Source of the DNA: Candidatus Roseilinea sp.
Lineage (GTDB): Bacteria > Chloroflexota > Anaerolineae > J036 > Brachytrichaceae
Length of the DNA stretch: 64,000 nt
Direction: 5' to 3'
Assembly: GCA_026003755.1 (NCBI GenBank)
Contig: BPHV01000001.1
Span: 966,393-1,030,392 of the forward strand
Below are positions 16,007 through 25,115 of the stretch, piece by piece. How positions within the stretch are numbered: the stretch's first letter is position 1; the number at the start of each line of letters is the position of its first letter. The notes under the pieces were generated by a model. That model ran no database searches, had not been told where the DNA came from, and worked only from the letters and a program-made list of their open reading frames with translations. Made by a program: the position numbers and the translations under genes.

Positions 16007-17401
16007 TCAGCGCCCGACGCCCAAGCGCACCACGTGGCGCTTATCGCCGTCAACTGCCGCAGTCGCATTGCAGCAGTCGACGACTGCAGGCACGGTGCGC
16101 ACGACGAAACCATAGTCCACCGCGCGATGGCCGGTGACGATCACGGCGCAGTGCACCTTGTGCAAATTCGATTCGCTGAGTGGCTGCGACAGCAGCTCAA
16201 CGGACTTGCGATAGAAGACGCTGCCGCCGACGTGGAAGCGCGGCACGTAGGGATCATGATACATGACTTTGGCTCCTCGCTGCAGCAACAGCTCAATCAC
16301 GCGCTCGGCCGGAGAGTTACGCGGATCGTCCACATCGCGCTTAAAGGCCACCCCGAGCACCATCACCGTCGCATCGCACAAGGCGATGTGCACGCGGTCA
16401 AGCGCCTGCTCAATCAGGTCCAGGACATGGAACGGCATGCTTTGGTTCATCTCGGCAGCCAGCTCGATGAACCGGGTGTAGAAGTCATATTCGCGCGCCT
16501 TCCAGGACAGGTAGTACGGGTCCACACCGATGCAGTGCCCCCCCACCCCTGCGCCCGGCGTAAAGGGCATAAAACCAAAAGGCTTGGTCTTGGCTGCTTC
16601 GATCACCTCCCAAATGTCAATGCCCATGCGCTCGCTCAACAGCGCCAATTCGTTGACCAGCGCGATATTGACCGAGCGAAAGATGTTCTCCAACAGCTTG
16701 GTCATCTCGGCCACGCGCGGGGAAGATACGCAATGCACCGGCGCCCCCAGCGCGCCTAGCACAACGGCCGCGCGCTGCGTGCCCTCAGGCGTCACCCCGC
16801 CCACCACCCTAGGCGTGTTTGCCACAGTCCAATCGGTGCGGCCCGGATCAATGCGCTCAGGGCAGAATGCCAGATCAAAGTCCACACCAGCTTTCAGGCC
16901 GCTGCGCTCCAGGATGGGCTGGACGATCTCCTGTGTTGTGCCGGGGTAGGTCGTGCTTTGCAGGATGACCAATTGCCCCCGAGACAGGCGGGGTTGGATG
17001 CCCTCGACCGCGCTGACGACATACGAGAGGTCGGGGGCGCGCATCGCGTCGAAGGGGGTCGGTACGCAAATGAAGATCACGTCACGGTCGCGCAGCGCGT
17101 CGTAATTGACCGTAGCCGTAAACGCGCCGGCCCGCACGGCCTGCGCCACATCGGCGCTCGGCACATCGGCAATATGGCTGACGCCGGCGTTCAATTGCGC
17201 CACCTTGCGCGCGTCTATATCTACGCCGAGGACGCTCCGGCCGGCTTTAGCAAACGCAATCGCCAGCGGCAGACCGACGTAGCCCAGCCCTAGGACTGCG
17301 ATGCGCTGGTCGGTTCGGTGGTAGGCAGCGGAGCGGGTTGGCGCGCGCTGGGCGGCGCTCCCAAACCCGGACTTTCCCAGTCTATCGTTGTCAGCTTCCA
17401 C
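16007..17401 (-). CDS. UDP-sugar 6-dehydrogenase (WbpA/UDP-ManNAc or UDP-GlcNAc dehydrogenase type)
   Basis: About 464 residues. The NAD-binding motif is IAVLGLGYVGLPLAIAFAKAG, followed by FICVPTP, the substrate region ESTTYPG-like (QSTTYPGTT), and the catalytic-Cys motif GVGGHCIGVDPYYL. A C-terminal domain has GVAFKRDVDDPRNSPA. It oxidises the C6 hydroxyl of a UDP-hexose or UDP-HexNAc to a uronic acid for surface polysaccharide. No ATG exists near the Rossmann start. The GTG at 17401 has GGAG eight bases upstream and would overlap the upstream WecA-like gene by 112 bases. The last about 20 residues differ from the family and may be a local addition. Confidence 0.85.
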   Translation of the reverse strand: MEADNDRLGKSGFGSAAQRAPTRSAAYHRTDQRIAVLGLGYVGLPLAIAFAKAGRSVLGVDIDARKVAQLNAGVSHIADVPSADVAQAVRAGAFTATVNYDALRDRDVIFICVPTPFDAMRAPDLSYVVSAVEGIQPRLSRGQLVILQSTTYPGTTQEIVQPILERSGLKAGVDFDLAFCPERIDPGRTDWTVANTPRVVGGVTPEGTQRAAVVLGALGAPVHCVSSPRVAEMTKLLENIFRSVNIALVNELALLSERMGIDIWEVIEAAKTKPFGFMPFTPGAGVGGHCIGVDPYYLSWKAREYDFYTRFIELAAEMNQSMPFHVLDLIEQALDRVHIALCDATVMVLGVAFKRDVDDPRNSPAERVIELLLQRGAKVMYHDPYVPRFHVGGSVFYRKSVELLSQPLSESNLHKVHCAVIVTGHRAVDYGFVVRTVPAVVDCCNATAAVDGDKRHVVRLGVGR

Positions 17402-18390
17402 GGTCCAAACTCCATGAACCACAACATGTATCCCCCCGCAGTCAATAGCGCAACAGCGATGATAAGGCTGGCCCAGCGGTTGGCCATCGAGGCAATGATG
17501 GCCACAATGCCCAAGGCGCCACACACCAGATAGAGGATCATCACCGCTTCGCGCTGGCTGAAGCCGTGATTGGCTATGCGATGGGAAGTGTGGTCTTTGC
17601 CCGGCGACGTGAGCGGGTTCTTGCCACGTCGCAGCCGAGAAAGCGTCACCAGTGTCATGTCAAAGATCGGCAAGCCCATGAGGATCACCGGCACCATCCA
17701 CGAAACCAGCGGGCTTTGCCCCCAAAAGCGCAGCTTAACGGCGATGCACGCCAGCAGAAAGCCGAGAAACATGCTGCCCGAATCGCCCATGAACACGCTC
17801 GCCGGATTGAGGTTCCACACCAAAAACCCGATGCACGCGCCCAACACGGCTGCGCTGAGCAAGCCCACCAGGTACTGCCCGTTGATGATGGCCAGCACTA
17901 AAAAGAAGGATGAGATCACGGCGCTGACGCCAGCCAGTAGGCCATCCATGTTGTCCAGAAAGTTCATGGCGTTGGTCACGCCGACGATCCAGACTACGGT
18001 GAGAAGCGCATCCAGCGCCGGACTGCCGAACAGCGCGACGCGCACATCGAACAGATAGACCATCACTGCAGCGCACAATTGGATGACCAGTTTGATGTAG
18101 GCGTTGAGGCTGAAGCGATCATCCACTAATCCCATGAATGACATCAGGGTGGCGGCCACGACGATGGCCGCGAACTGCTGAAATTCCAGCCGGCGGCCCA
18201 AGATCAGCGCCACGATCAACACGCTGAGCAGGATGGCCAGCCCGCCCAACTTCGGCACCGGCCGGGCGTGAATATCCCGCGCGCGGGGATGAGCAACCAC
18301 GCCGACGCGGGGTGCTAGCCACTTGCTGAGCGGCGTGGCGGCGATCGCAATGGCTAGTGCGCCGAAGAAGAGCAGCAGGAGTTCGACCAT
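17290..18390 (-). CDS. WecA/TagO-like undecaprenyl-phosphate N-acetylhexosamine-1-phosphate transferase
   Basis: 366 residues, about eleven membrane helices. Family motifs in order: GLVDDRF (Asp90-Asp91), NAMNFLDNMDG (140-150), VFMGDSGSMFLGF (Asp203) and a C-terminal DHTSHRI loop in the position of the His-rich motif. It transfers HexNAc-1-phosphate from UDP-HexNAc to undecaprenyl phosphate, the first step of O-antigen, teichoic or capsule lipid-linked synthesis. Flanked by the UDP-sugar dehydrogenase and the O-antigen-ligase-like gene, it supplies the lipid-linked primer of the cluster. The C-terminal 50 residues are Pro/Ser-rich and cytoplasmic, and their coding sequence is overlapped by the next gene's start. 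Confidence 0.87.
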   Translation of the reverse strand: MVELLLLFFGALAIAIAATPLSKWLAPRVGVVAHPRARDIHARPVPKLGGLAILLSVLIVALILGRRLEFQQFAAIVVAATLMSFMGLVDDRFSLNAYIKLVIQLCAAVMVYLFDVRVALFGSPALDALLTVVWIVGVTNAMNFLDNMDGLLAGVSAVISSFFLVLAIINGQYLVGLLSAAVLGACIGFLVWNLNPASVFMGDSGSMFLGFLLACIAVKLRFWGQSPLVSWMVPVILMGLPIFDMTLVTLSRLRRGKNPLTSPGKDHTSHRIANHGFSQREAVMILYLVCGALGIVAIIASMANRWASLIIAVALLTAGGYMLWFMEFGPWKLTTIDWESPGLGAPPSARQPAPLPTTEPTSASQS

Positions 18391-18416
18391 CTTTTCTTTG
18401 ACTGCAAGCGGGCCGC

Positions 18417-21400
18417 CTAAGGTGAGCCGAGCTGTTGGATGAATGATTCGAGTATTGGCTGCTGGTCTGCCGGCGCCAGCATCAGCGCGCGACGGGCATA
18501 TTCAACCGCCAGCGTAATCTGGTTCGTGTCTCTGTAGAGCAAAGCGAGATTCCTGAGGGTGTTCCAATCATTCGAGTTGCGGGCCAACAAACTCTGCAGC
18601 GCGTTAATCGCCCCAGGCGCGTCGCCCAGGTCCAGCGCAATGCGCGCCAGTTCCTGATACGCCTGGATTGAGCCGGGGTCTACAGCGACTGCCTGAGTCA
18701 GCTCTTCGCGCGCGCGCTCTAACTGGGCGCGCCATTCGGCCGGGTTCGCCTGCCGATCGAACGCGCGCGCTTTCTCCAGATGCCACGCGGCGCGCAGCAG
18801 ATAGGTCTGGCCGAACTTCTTATCGAGCGCCAGCGAACGGTCGAGCCGGGCTTTTGCTGCCTCTAAATCGCCCAGGCGATAGAGATACAGGCTGGCCCAT
18901 TCGTTCCACAACTGCGCATTGTTCGGGCTGAGGCGGGTAGCCGTCGCATACTCTCGAGAGGCGTTCTCAAAGCGACGCCGCACATCGGCCTCCAGCTCGG
19001 CGATGCGCGCCGCATCGGCGCTCCCCTGCGCGCGCATGGCATCCAGCTCTGCCCGCGCAATATCGCCGGACTGCTGCCACATGCGGGCCAGGTTGGCGCT
19101 GTGGTCGGTGTTGAACGGGTTAATAACGCGCGCTTCCTCCAGGATGATGCGCGCCGCAGTGAGCAAGTCTTGGCGGCTCAATTTGGCCGAGGGCAGATCG
19201 TTCGAGCCGTAGGGACGATTCCAGTTCTGGGGCTCATTCCCGATGATGCGCATAAATGTTGCATCTTCGGGAATCGTTCGGTTAGGCGATTGATTCGGCG
19301 TGGACTTCGCCTTTTCCAACAGCGCCCGACCAAGCCAGAGGTAGTAGAAGTCCTCATTCGGCGCGAGCTGGATCGAACGGCGGTAATGTTCAATGGCCAT
19401 GTCCCAGCCTTGAACGCCGGTGCCCTGCACCAACTCGCCCGAGCCGCGTTGATCCCATGGGCTAGCTTGCTTGTAGATGATGTCCGCGGCAATCGGCTGC
19501 AAATTGCTGTAAGCAACGGCGATCGGCACGACAATGGCGCCGACGAACACTCCGGCCAGGCCGGCGTAGGAGGCGCTCTGCACCGGCAAGGCGGGCGCTT
19601 CGCCGCGCAACAAGAAGGCGCTGGCGACCATGACTGCGGCGATCAAGAGATAAACGTAGGCCGGGAAGGCGGCTAATTCTTCGGCGATGTTGAGGATGTT
19701 GCTGACAGAGTTCTGCTGCGAAGCGGAGAACGCCACTAGGCGACCCGCGATGAATGTGCCGAACAACACCCACACGAACGCTGCAATCGAAGCGAGGAGC
19801 GCGCCGGCGGTCGCGGTGTGCTCGTTGTTGCACAGCGCGCCGCTCGACCGCAGCTCAGCCAGGACGACAGCAACGCCGATGATGAGCGTGATGAGAAACA
19901 TCGCCAACACGCCGAGGCTGGGTTGACCCTTGACCAGGGTCATCGCGCCGATGAAGACCTGGCCGGCGGTCGCGCTGCGCTCGATGTTGTTGGTGAAGTC
20001 GAAGGCCATGATGCCCAAGATCAGGCCCAGAAAGGCGCCATAGACGGCGACCGCGGCAAACCATCCCGGCCGTGCAAAGCCACGCCGGACCGGGGCCGCA
20101 GCGCGGCGCGCGGCGGCAGCGCGCTGTTGTGCGGCGCGCTGCTGTCGGCGCGTGCCGCCCACATTCCGACGCCCTCCTCCTACTCCGCCGCCTATGGGCG
20201 AAACCGCTTCCGCCGCGCCAGCTTCGACCTCAAGCTTCCCGCCCTTCGCTTCCGGCGAGTCGCCCTGAAGCCAGCCCATGCCCACCACGACCATCACGCC
20301 GATCAAGGCCCAAAAATAGGTCCGGGTCGCTGCAATTGCGATGCCGGTGTGGATCTCCACGAAGTGCGCGATGACGGCGGCGACGATGGCGATGAGCAAC
20401 AACTGATCGCGCAGCAAAAGCTGAACAGGCAATGACTCATCGTCGCCGCGACGCGCATTGATAAGCGCGCTGACGAACAGGAATAGGGTCATGCCGAACA
20501 CCACGCCGGCGCCCACGCCGATGCCGAACAGCTCCCGACGTCCGAGCGCAATCGCCCCGGCTCCGAACAGCACTGCGCCGGCCATCCACATCGCAATGAA
20601 CAGCCCAGCTTCAAACCGCGACGCGATCAGCCCAATCCAGCGGAAGCCGTAAAAAAGCACGCTGCCGAAGAGGAACATGTAGGCCAGCAAGCCAAAGAGG
20701 CCGGTGATGACCAGCGCATCCCACGTCTCGTTGTGGCTACGATCCGGCGAGGCGTTGCGCGCTTCGAAGTTCGCCAACATCGGCGGGTAGAAGCGATTGT
20801 AGGCAACATACATGGATTCTGGCCCGTAACCGATCAGCGGCCGGATGGCGTTGAAAGCGTCGGGCGTGCCGTCCGGCCCCGTGATTGGGTCATGCGGTAG
20901 GACCAGGTTCGCTGCGCCCTCCCAAATCAACACGCGCACGGCATTGGTGCCCTCTTGCGTCGTAAACACGGTGCTCAAGCGACGCAACAGAGGGAATTGA
21001 CGCAGCCAGTCATAGTTCGGGTCATTGCGCGTCACGTTGATGAAATACAAGAAGGCCAGCCCAGCAATGCCGAGGCCAATCAACCCTACGGTAAGCTGCA
21101 CGCGCGCCTTTCGCCGACGGGCGAGCTGGGCCAGTAACAGCATGACAAACAGCACACCGACCAACCAACCAAGCTGCGGCCCGCGACTGCCCGCCAGAAT
21201 CAGCACAACAATTGCGTTCAACAGCGCGACGACTATGTAACACGCCGCGCGCGCAACATCTGACCATCGAGGCTGGTCGCTCTGCAGGATGGACGCGAAG
21301 CTATCAGCGATGCGGAAGATGGTGATAAAGAAGACGATGACCAGATAGGCCGCGATGAAGATCGAGTTGCCCATATTTCCGGCAACGCGCTCCACCGTAT

Positions 21401-21986
21401 CCCCGCCCCAAGGCAGCGGGTCAAGCTGCAAGCGCTGCAGGAGGCCATAGATCGCGATCGGCAGCGAAGTGACGATCATGAGCGTGAGCAGGCGATCTAG
21501 TTGCGCGCGCCGACGCATCCCCTGCAGAATCATGAGGAAGATCACGATGTAAGCAAAGGTGGTATAGGTGCCTTGCAGGCGCTGATACGATCCGAGGAGA
21601 CTGGTGCGCGGCGCGATCGAGAACGCGGTGCTGATCATATAAATCACAACGGTGATCAGCGTCGGCAACACGAGCGGCGTGCGCCAGGTCACGCTGCGGT
21701 CCCGTTGTGGGTTGCGGCGCTCCTCGATCCACTTCACCACCCAGGCCATCGCCATGACCAGGGCGATCGAGCGCAAGGTGGTCAACTTGTCGGGTTCAAA
21801 CACCCGGCTAGAGTAGATGTTAAAGAACAACGGCACAACAATAATCGCCGCCAACCATCCGGCCTCAATCAGCCGGTCGCACCAGATGCTCAGCCGGCTG
21901 GCGAAGGCAACGGGCGCAGCGGCTGTGGTCAGCCTATCATCTGTGATCACCCCAGAGGCCTGCCCCCCCGCAAGTGTGTTCGACAT
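18417..21986 (-). CDS. very large O-antigen-ligase-like membrane protein with C-terminal TPR domain
   Basis: 1189 residues. The N-terminal two thirds hold many hydrophobic helices with an O-antigen ligase (Wzy_C/WaaL)-like core, including the large extracytoplasmic loop near residues 330-420 (GYGPESMYVAYNRFYPP). A Gly/Arg/Ala-rich cytoplasmic insertion lies at about 590-640, followed by a second membrane block. From about 860 on, soluble TPR-like repeats appear (DFYYLWLGRALLEKAK, AQLWNEWASLYLYRLGD, NDWNTLRNLALLYRDT). The ATG at 21986 has AGGTGA upstream. Predicted role: polymerising or attaching polysaccharide at the cell surface, with the TPR portion as a protein-interaction arm. It heads the minus-strand polysaccharide run. 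Confidence 0.8.
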   Translation of the reverse strand: MSNTLAGGQASGVITDDRLTTAAAPVAFASRLSIWCDRLIEAGWLAAIIVVPLFFNIYSSRVFEPDKLTTLRSIALVMAMAWVVKWIEERRNPQRDRSVTWRTPLVLPTLITVVIYMISTAFSIAPRTSLLGSYQRLQGTYTTFAYIVIFLMILQGMRRRAQLDRLLTLMIVTSLPIAIYGLLQRLQLDPLPWGGDTVERVAGNMGNSIFIAAYLVIVFFITIFRIADSFASILQSDQPRWSDVARAACYIVVALLNAIVVLILAGSRGPQLGWLVGVLFVMLLLAQLARRRKARVQLTVGLIGLGIAGLAFLYFINVTRNDPNYDWLRQFPLLRRLSTVFTTQEGTNAVRVLIWEGAANLVLPHDPITGPDGTPDAFNAIRPLIGYGPESMYVAYNRFYPPMLANFEARNASPDRSHNETWDALVITGLFGLLAYMFLFGSVLFYGFRWIGLIASRFEAGLFIAMWMAGAVLFGAGAIALGRRELFGIGVGAGVVFGMTLFLFVSALINARRGDDESLPVQLLLRDQLLLIAIVAAVIAHFVEIHTGIAIAATRTYFWALIGVMVVVGMGWLQGDSPEAKGGKLEVEAGAAEAVSPIGGGVGGGRRNVGGTRRQQRAAQQRAAAARRAAAPVRRGFARPGWFAAVAVYGAFLGLILGIMAFDFTNNIERSATAGQVFIGAMTLVKGQPSLGVLAMFLITLIIGVAVVLAELRSSGALCNNEHTATAGALLASIAAFVWVLFGTFIAGRLVAFSASQQNSVSNILNIAEELAAFPAYVYLLIAAVMVASAFLLRGEAPALPVQSASYAGLAGVFVGAIVVPIAVAYSNLQPIAADIIYKQASPWDQRGSGELVQGTGVQGWDMAIEHYRRSIQLAPNEDFYYLWLGRALLEKAKSTPNQSPNRTIPEDATFMRIIGNEPQNWNRPYGSNDLPSAKLSRQDLLTAARIILEEARVINPFNTDHSANLARMWQQSGDIARAELDAMRAQGSADAARIAELEADVRRRFENASREYATATRLSPNNAQLWNEWASLYLYRLGDLEAAKARLDRSLALDKKFGQTYLLRAAWHLEKARAFDRQANPAEWRAQLERAREELTQAVAVDPGSIQAYQELARIALDLGDAPGAINALQSLLARNSNDWNTLRNLALLYRDTNQITLAVEYARRALMLAPADQQPILESFIQQLGSP

Positions 21987-22170
21987 GCGATGTCACCTCA
22001 GAAACGAAGCAAAGTGATAAACGGCCCCATCACCATACCGGGGCAGTATAGAACTCTAGCACAGTCATCGGCTTTGGTATTATTTGAGCGCGGCGAGCAT
22101 CATAGCACGCAGGCTCGTGCATCGCAGCGCCAAGCTAGACACAACTCCTCATGCACTGAGAAACGACAAC

Positions 22171-22566
22171 ATGGCATCCAAAATTGATCCGTCCGCGCGC
22201 TATCTAAAAACCCACGAGTGGGCGCGCATCGAAGGCGATGAGATCGTATGCGGCATCAGTGACCATGCGCAATCGGCGATGAACGATTTAGTCTATGTGG
22301 AACTGCCGCGCGTCGGCGCAACGTACCAAGCCGGCGAGGCATTCGGCGTGGTGGAATCCGTCAAAGCAGCCTCTGACGTTTATATGCCTGTCAGCGGCAC
22401 GATCACGGCGGTGAACACCCAGCTCGAAAGCAAGCCGGAGATCATCAACCAAGACCCGTATCAGCGCGGCTGGATGATCCGCATTAAGCCCGACGACATG
22501 GCCGAGTTCAACAACCTGCTCGACGCAGACGCTTACGCGCGACTGCTGAACGAGACCGAAAAATAG
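22171..22566 (+). CDS. gcvH: glycine cleavage system H protein
   Basis: 131 residues with a full lipoyl-domain fold. THEWARIEGDEIVCGISDHA opens the family signature, and the lipoylated Lys lies in VVESVKAASDVYMP (about residue 63). H protein shuttles the aminomethyl group between the P and T proteins. The ATG at 22171 is chosen because the family starts here; no strong Shine-Dalgarno is visible. It is followed after three bases by gcvPA, so the two are co-transcribed. I found no glycine-riboswitch-like fold in the 180 bases upstream. Confidence 0.94.
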   Translation: MASKIDPSARYLKTHEWARIEGDEIVCGISDHAQSAMNDLVYVELPRVGATYQAGEAFGVVESVKAASDVYMPVSGTITAVNTQLESKPEIINQDPYQRGWMIRIKPDDMAEFNNLLDADAYARLLNETEK

Positions 22567-22569
22567 AAC

Positions 22570-23892
22570 ATGCACTACATCCCGCACACCGACGACGAGC
22601 GGCGCGAGATGCTCGCGCGCATCGGCGTCGAGCGCATCGAAGACCTGTTCCAGGCGATCCCTGAGAAGTTCCGCTTTCCCCGGCTCGATCTGCCCGAGGC
22701 CGTGACTGAGATGGAGGTGATGTGGGAGCTGGGGGCGCTGGCCGATGCGAACGCCGACGTGAACCACCACGCCTGCTTCCTCGGCGCCGGCGCCTACAAC
22801 CACTACATCCCCAGCCTGGTGGACCACATCATCCGGCGCGGCGAGTTCTTCACCGCCTATACGCCTTACCAGCCAGAGGTCAGCCAGGGCACGCTACAGG
22901 CCATCTTCGAGTTCCAGAGCATGATGAGCGCGTTGACCGGCATGGAAATCAGCACGGCCTCCCATTACGACGGCGCGACGGCATTTGCCGAAGCCGTGTT
23001 GATGAGCATGGCCATCACCCAGCGTCACAAGGTGCTCATCTCGCGCGCCATTCACCCGCATTACCGCCGGGTGCTCCGCACCTACACCCAGTTTCACCCC
23101 AACATCGAAATTGCCGAGGGCGACCTGTCAACCCTGACCGCCTCGATGGACCTGAACACCGCTTGCGTGTGCATTCAGAATCCGAATTTCTTCGGTCAGT
23201 TCGAGCAGGTCGCCGGCCTGGCCGACCGCATCCACGCCGCCGGCGCACTGTTTGTCGTTGTGACCAATCCGATCTCCCTCGGCTTGTTCAAACCGCCGGC
23301 CGAGTATGGCGCAGATGTCGTCACCGGCGAGGGCCAGCCACTCGGCATTCCGCTGAGCTTTGGCGGGCCATATCTCGGCTTCTTCTGCACCCGCCGCGAA
23401 TTCATGCGCCGCATCCCCGGCCGGATCGTCGGCGAGACGGTAGACCGCGAAGGCCGGCGGGGGTATGTGCTCACGCTCAAGACGCGCGAGCAGGACATTC
23501 GCCGGGAGAAAGCCACGAGCAACATTTGCACCAACCAGGGGCTGATGGCGCTGGCCGCCTGCGTCTATATGAGCGTGATGGGCAAGCCAGGCTTGCGCCA
23601 GGTCGCGAATCTGTGCTACCAGAAAGCGCACTACGCCGCCGACCAAATCGGCAAGCTGGACGGCTGGCGCGTCTGGACGGACCAACCCTTCTTCAACGAG
23701 TTCGTCGTGACCTGTCCTGCGCCGGTGAAAGAGATCACCGACTACCTACTCGATGAGCACGACATCATCGGCGGCTACGACTTAGGCCAGGACTACCCTG
23801 AGCTACAAGATCACATGCTGCTGTGCTGCACCGAGACGAACACGCGCGAGGAGATAGACGCGCTGGTGGAAGCCCTGGCAGAATTGACTTGA
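22570..23892 (+). CDS. gcvPA: glycine dehydrogenase (decarboxylating) subunit 1
   Basis: 440 residues, the usual size of the N-terminal half of split P protein. MHYIPHTDDERREML, FLGAGAYNHYIPS, TPYQPEVSQGTLQA and EFQSMMSALTGMEISTASHYDG are typical. The C-terminal segment FFNEFVVTCP also fits. With subunit 2 (which carries the PLP lysine) it decarboxylates glycine and loads the H protein. Neither gcvPB nor gcvT is adjacent, so they must be elsewhere. It follows gcvH by three bases. Confidence 0.94.
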   Translation: MHYIPHTDDERREMLARIGVERIEDLFQAIPEKFRFPRLDLPEAVTEMEVMWELGALADANADVNHHACFLGAGAYNHYIPSLVDHIIRRGEFFTAYTPYQPEVSQGTLQAIFEFQSMMSALTGMEISTASHYDGATAFAEAVLMSMAITQRHKVLISRAIHPHYRRVLRTYTQFHPNIEIAEGDLSTLTASMDLNTACVCIQNPNFFGQFEQVAGLADRIHAAGALFVVVTNPISLGLFKPPAEYGADVVTGEGQPLGIPLSFGGPYLGFFCTRREFMRRIPGRIVGETVDREGRRGYVLTLKTREQDIRREKATSNICTNQGLMALAACVYMSVMGKPGLRQVANLCYQKAHYAADQIGKLDGWRVWTDQPFFNEFVVTCPAPVKEITDYLLDEHDIIGGYDLGQDYPELQDHMLLCCTETNTREEIDALVEALAELT

Positions 23893-23912
23893 GCCTAGAC
23901 GCACGCACGGAC

Positions 23913-23954
23913 TTCCCACTCCCGACTCCGGCTCGCAAAGTCGGGAGTGGGGAA
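23913..23954. repeat. perfect long hairpin after gcvPA
   Basis: CCCACTCCCGACT at 23915-23927 pairs with AGTCGGGAGTGGG at 23939-23951 (13 bp) around an 11-base loop, and the flanks extend it (TTCCC.../...GGGGAA). There is no T-run, so it is not a canonical intrinsic terminator. It lies 22 bases after the gcvPA stop and about 23 before the next start. Confidence 0.6.
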
Positions 23955-23976
23955 TCGGACACATCAATACACGACT

Positions 23977-25095
23977 ATGACGCCTTCATCAAAACTTCGC
24001 GCTGCAGTCATCGGCGTAGGCGTGGGTTGGAACCACATTGAGGGCTACCAGACCCACCCCAACTGTGAGCTGGCCGCGATCTGCGACATTAACCCGGCCG
24101 TCCTGAAGGAGCGCGGCGATCGGTTTAACGTCCCGGAGTCGCGCCGCTTCACCGACTATCGCCAGGTGTTGAATTCGAGCGAGATAGACGCCATCAGCAT
24201 CGCCCTGCCCAACTGGCTGCACGAGCCGGTCGCCCTGGAAGCGTTTGCCCACGGCAAGCATGTGCTGTGCGAGAAGCCGCTCGCCGTGTCGGTCGAGGCC
24301 GGCCGGCGCATGATCGAGGCCGCGCGCGCTGCGCACAAGACGCTGATGGTGTGCTACAACCATCGCTATCGCCCGGAGATCGTCTGGTTGAAAGGCGAGA
24401 TCCGCGCCGGCGACTTCGGCCACATCTACGCGGCCAAGGCGGGCTGGCTGCGCGAGGGTTGGATCCCGACGCACGGTCAATGGTTCACGCAGAAGGAGCA
24501 CGCCGGCGGCGGCGCGTTGATTGACCTGGGCGTGCACGTGCTCGACCTGGCGCTGTGGCTGATGGGCTATCCACGGCCGGTCGCGGTAAGCGGCGCCACA
24601 TTTGCCGAGTTCGGCCCGCGCGGGCAGAAGACCAAACCGCGCGATGTCAAGCCGGCCCACTTCGACGTGGACGACATGGGCCTCGGCTTCGTGCGCTTTG
24701 CCAACGGCGCCGTGCTGCAGTTCGAGTCGGCATGGGCATCACATCGCGAGCCACTCCAAGACGGCTTCTACGTGAGGCTGTTTGGCAGCGAGGCCGGCGC
24801 CAATTTCTACACCGGCGCACCGAACGGCGAGACCGTGGTGATGTATAAACTCGTCAACGATCAGCCGGCAACGATCGTGCCGCGCCTGCCGGTCGGCGTC
24901 AGCGGCCATCGCATCGCTGTGCATCACTTCGTGGATTGCGTGCTGAGCGGCGCTGAGCCGGAATCGCCCGGCGAGCACGGCCTGATTGGCTTGCAAATCA
25001 TTGACGCCATCTATCGCTCCTCGCAGGACGGGCGAGAGGTAAGAATTGAGAATTCAGAAGAGATGAGCGACCGGACACCAGCCGCTATCCACTAG
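23977..25095 (+). CDS. Gfo/Idh/MocA-family NAD(P)-dependent oxidoreductase
   Basis: 372 residues from the ATG at 23977. The N-terminal Rossmann domain opens with RAAVIGVGVGWNHIEGYQ. The signature EKPLAVSV, with the catalytic Lys, lies near residue 95-102. The C-terminal alpha/beta domain contains GGGALIDLGVHVLDLALWLMG, with the catalytic Asp and His. Members oxidise or reduce sugar or cyclitol hydroxyls. The last about 20 residues are encoded by repeat-like sequence and are probably not part of the fold. It precedes a cobalamin-binding-like protein and a tandem SDR on the same strand. Substrate unknown. Confidence 0.85.
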   Translation: MTPSSKLRAAVIGVGVGWNHIEGYQTHPNCELAAICDINPAVLKERGDRFNVPESRRFTDYRQVLNSSEIDAISIALPNWLHEPVALEAFAHGKHVLCEKPLAVSVEAGRRMIEAARAAHKTLMVCYNHRYRPEIVWLKGEIRAGDFGHIYAAKAGWLREGWIPTHGQWFTQKEHAGGGALIDLGVHVLDLALWLMGYPRPVAVSGATFAEFGPRGQKTKPRDVKPAHFDVDDMGLGFVRFANGAVLQFESAWASHREPLQDGFYVRLFGSEAGANFYTGAPNGETVVMYKLVNDQPATIVPRLPVGVSGHRIAVHHFVDCVLSGAEPESPGEHGLIGLQIIDAIYRSSQDGREVRIENSEEMSDRTPAAIH

Positions 25096-25109
25096 CCACT
25101 AGCCACTAT
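25089..25109. repeat. three tandem copies of ccacta(g/t)
   Basis: The 7-mer ccactag is repeated three times (last copy ccactat) across the stop codon of the oxidoreductase gene. The preceding 60 bases also contain word repeats (gaattgagaattcag). Confidence 0.6.
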
Positions 25110-25115
25110 CAGAAG

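Noticed and set aside
22001-22170. possible glycine riboswitch upstream of gcvH
   Set aside because: I could not find the paired aptamer core or a terminator-like hairpin in this spacer.
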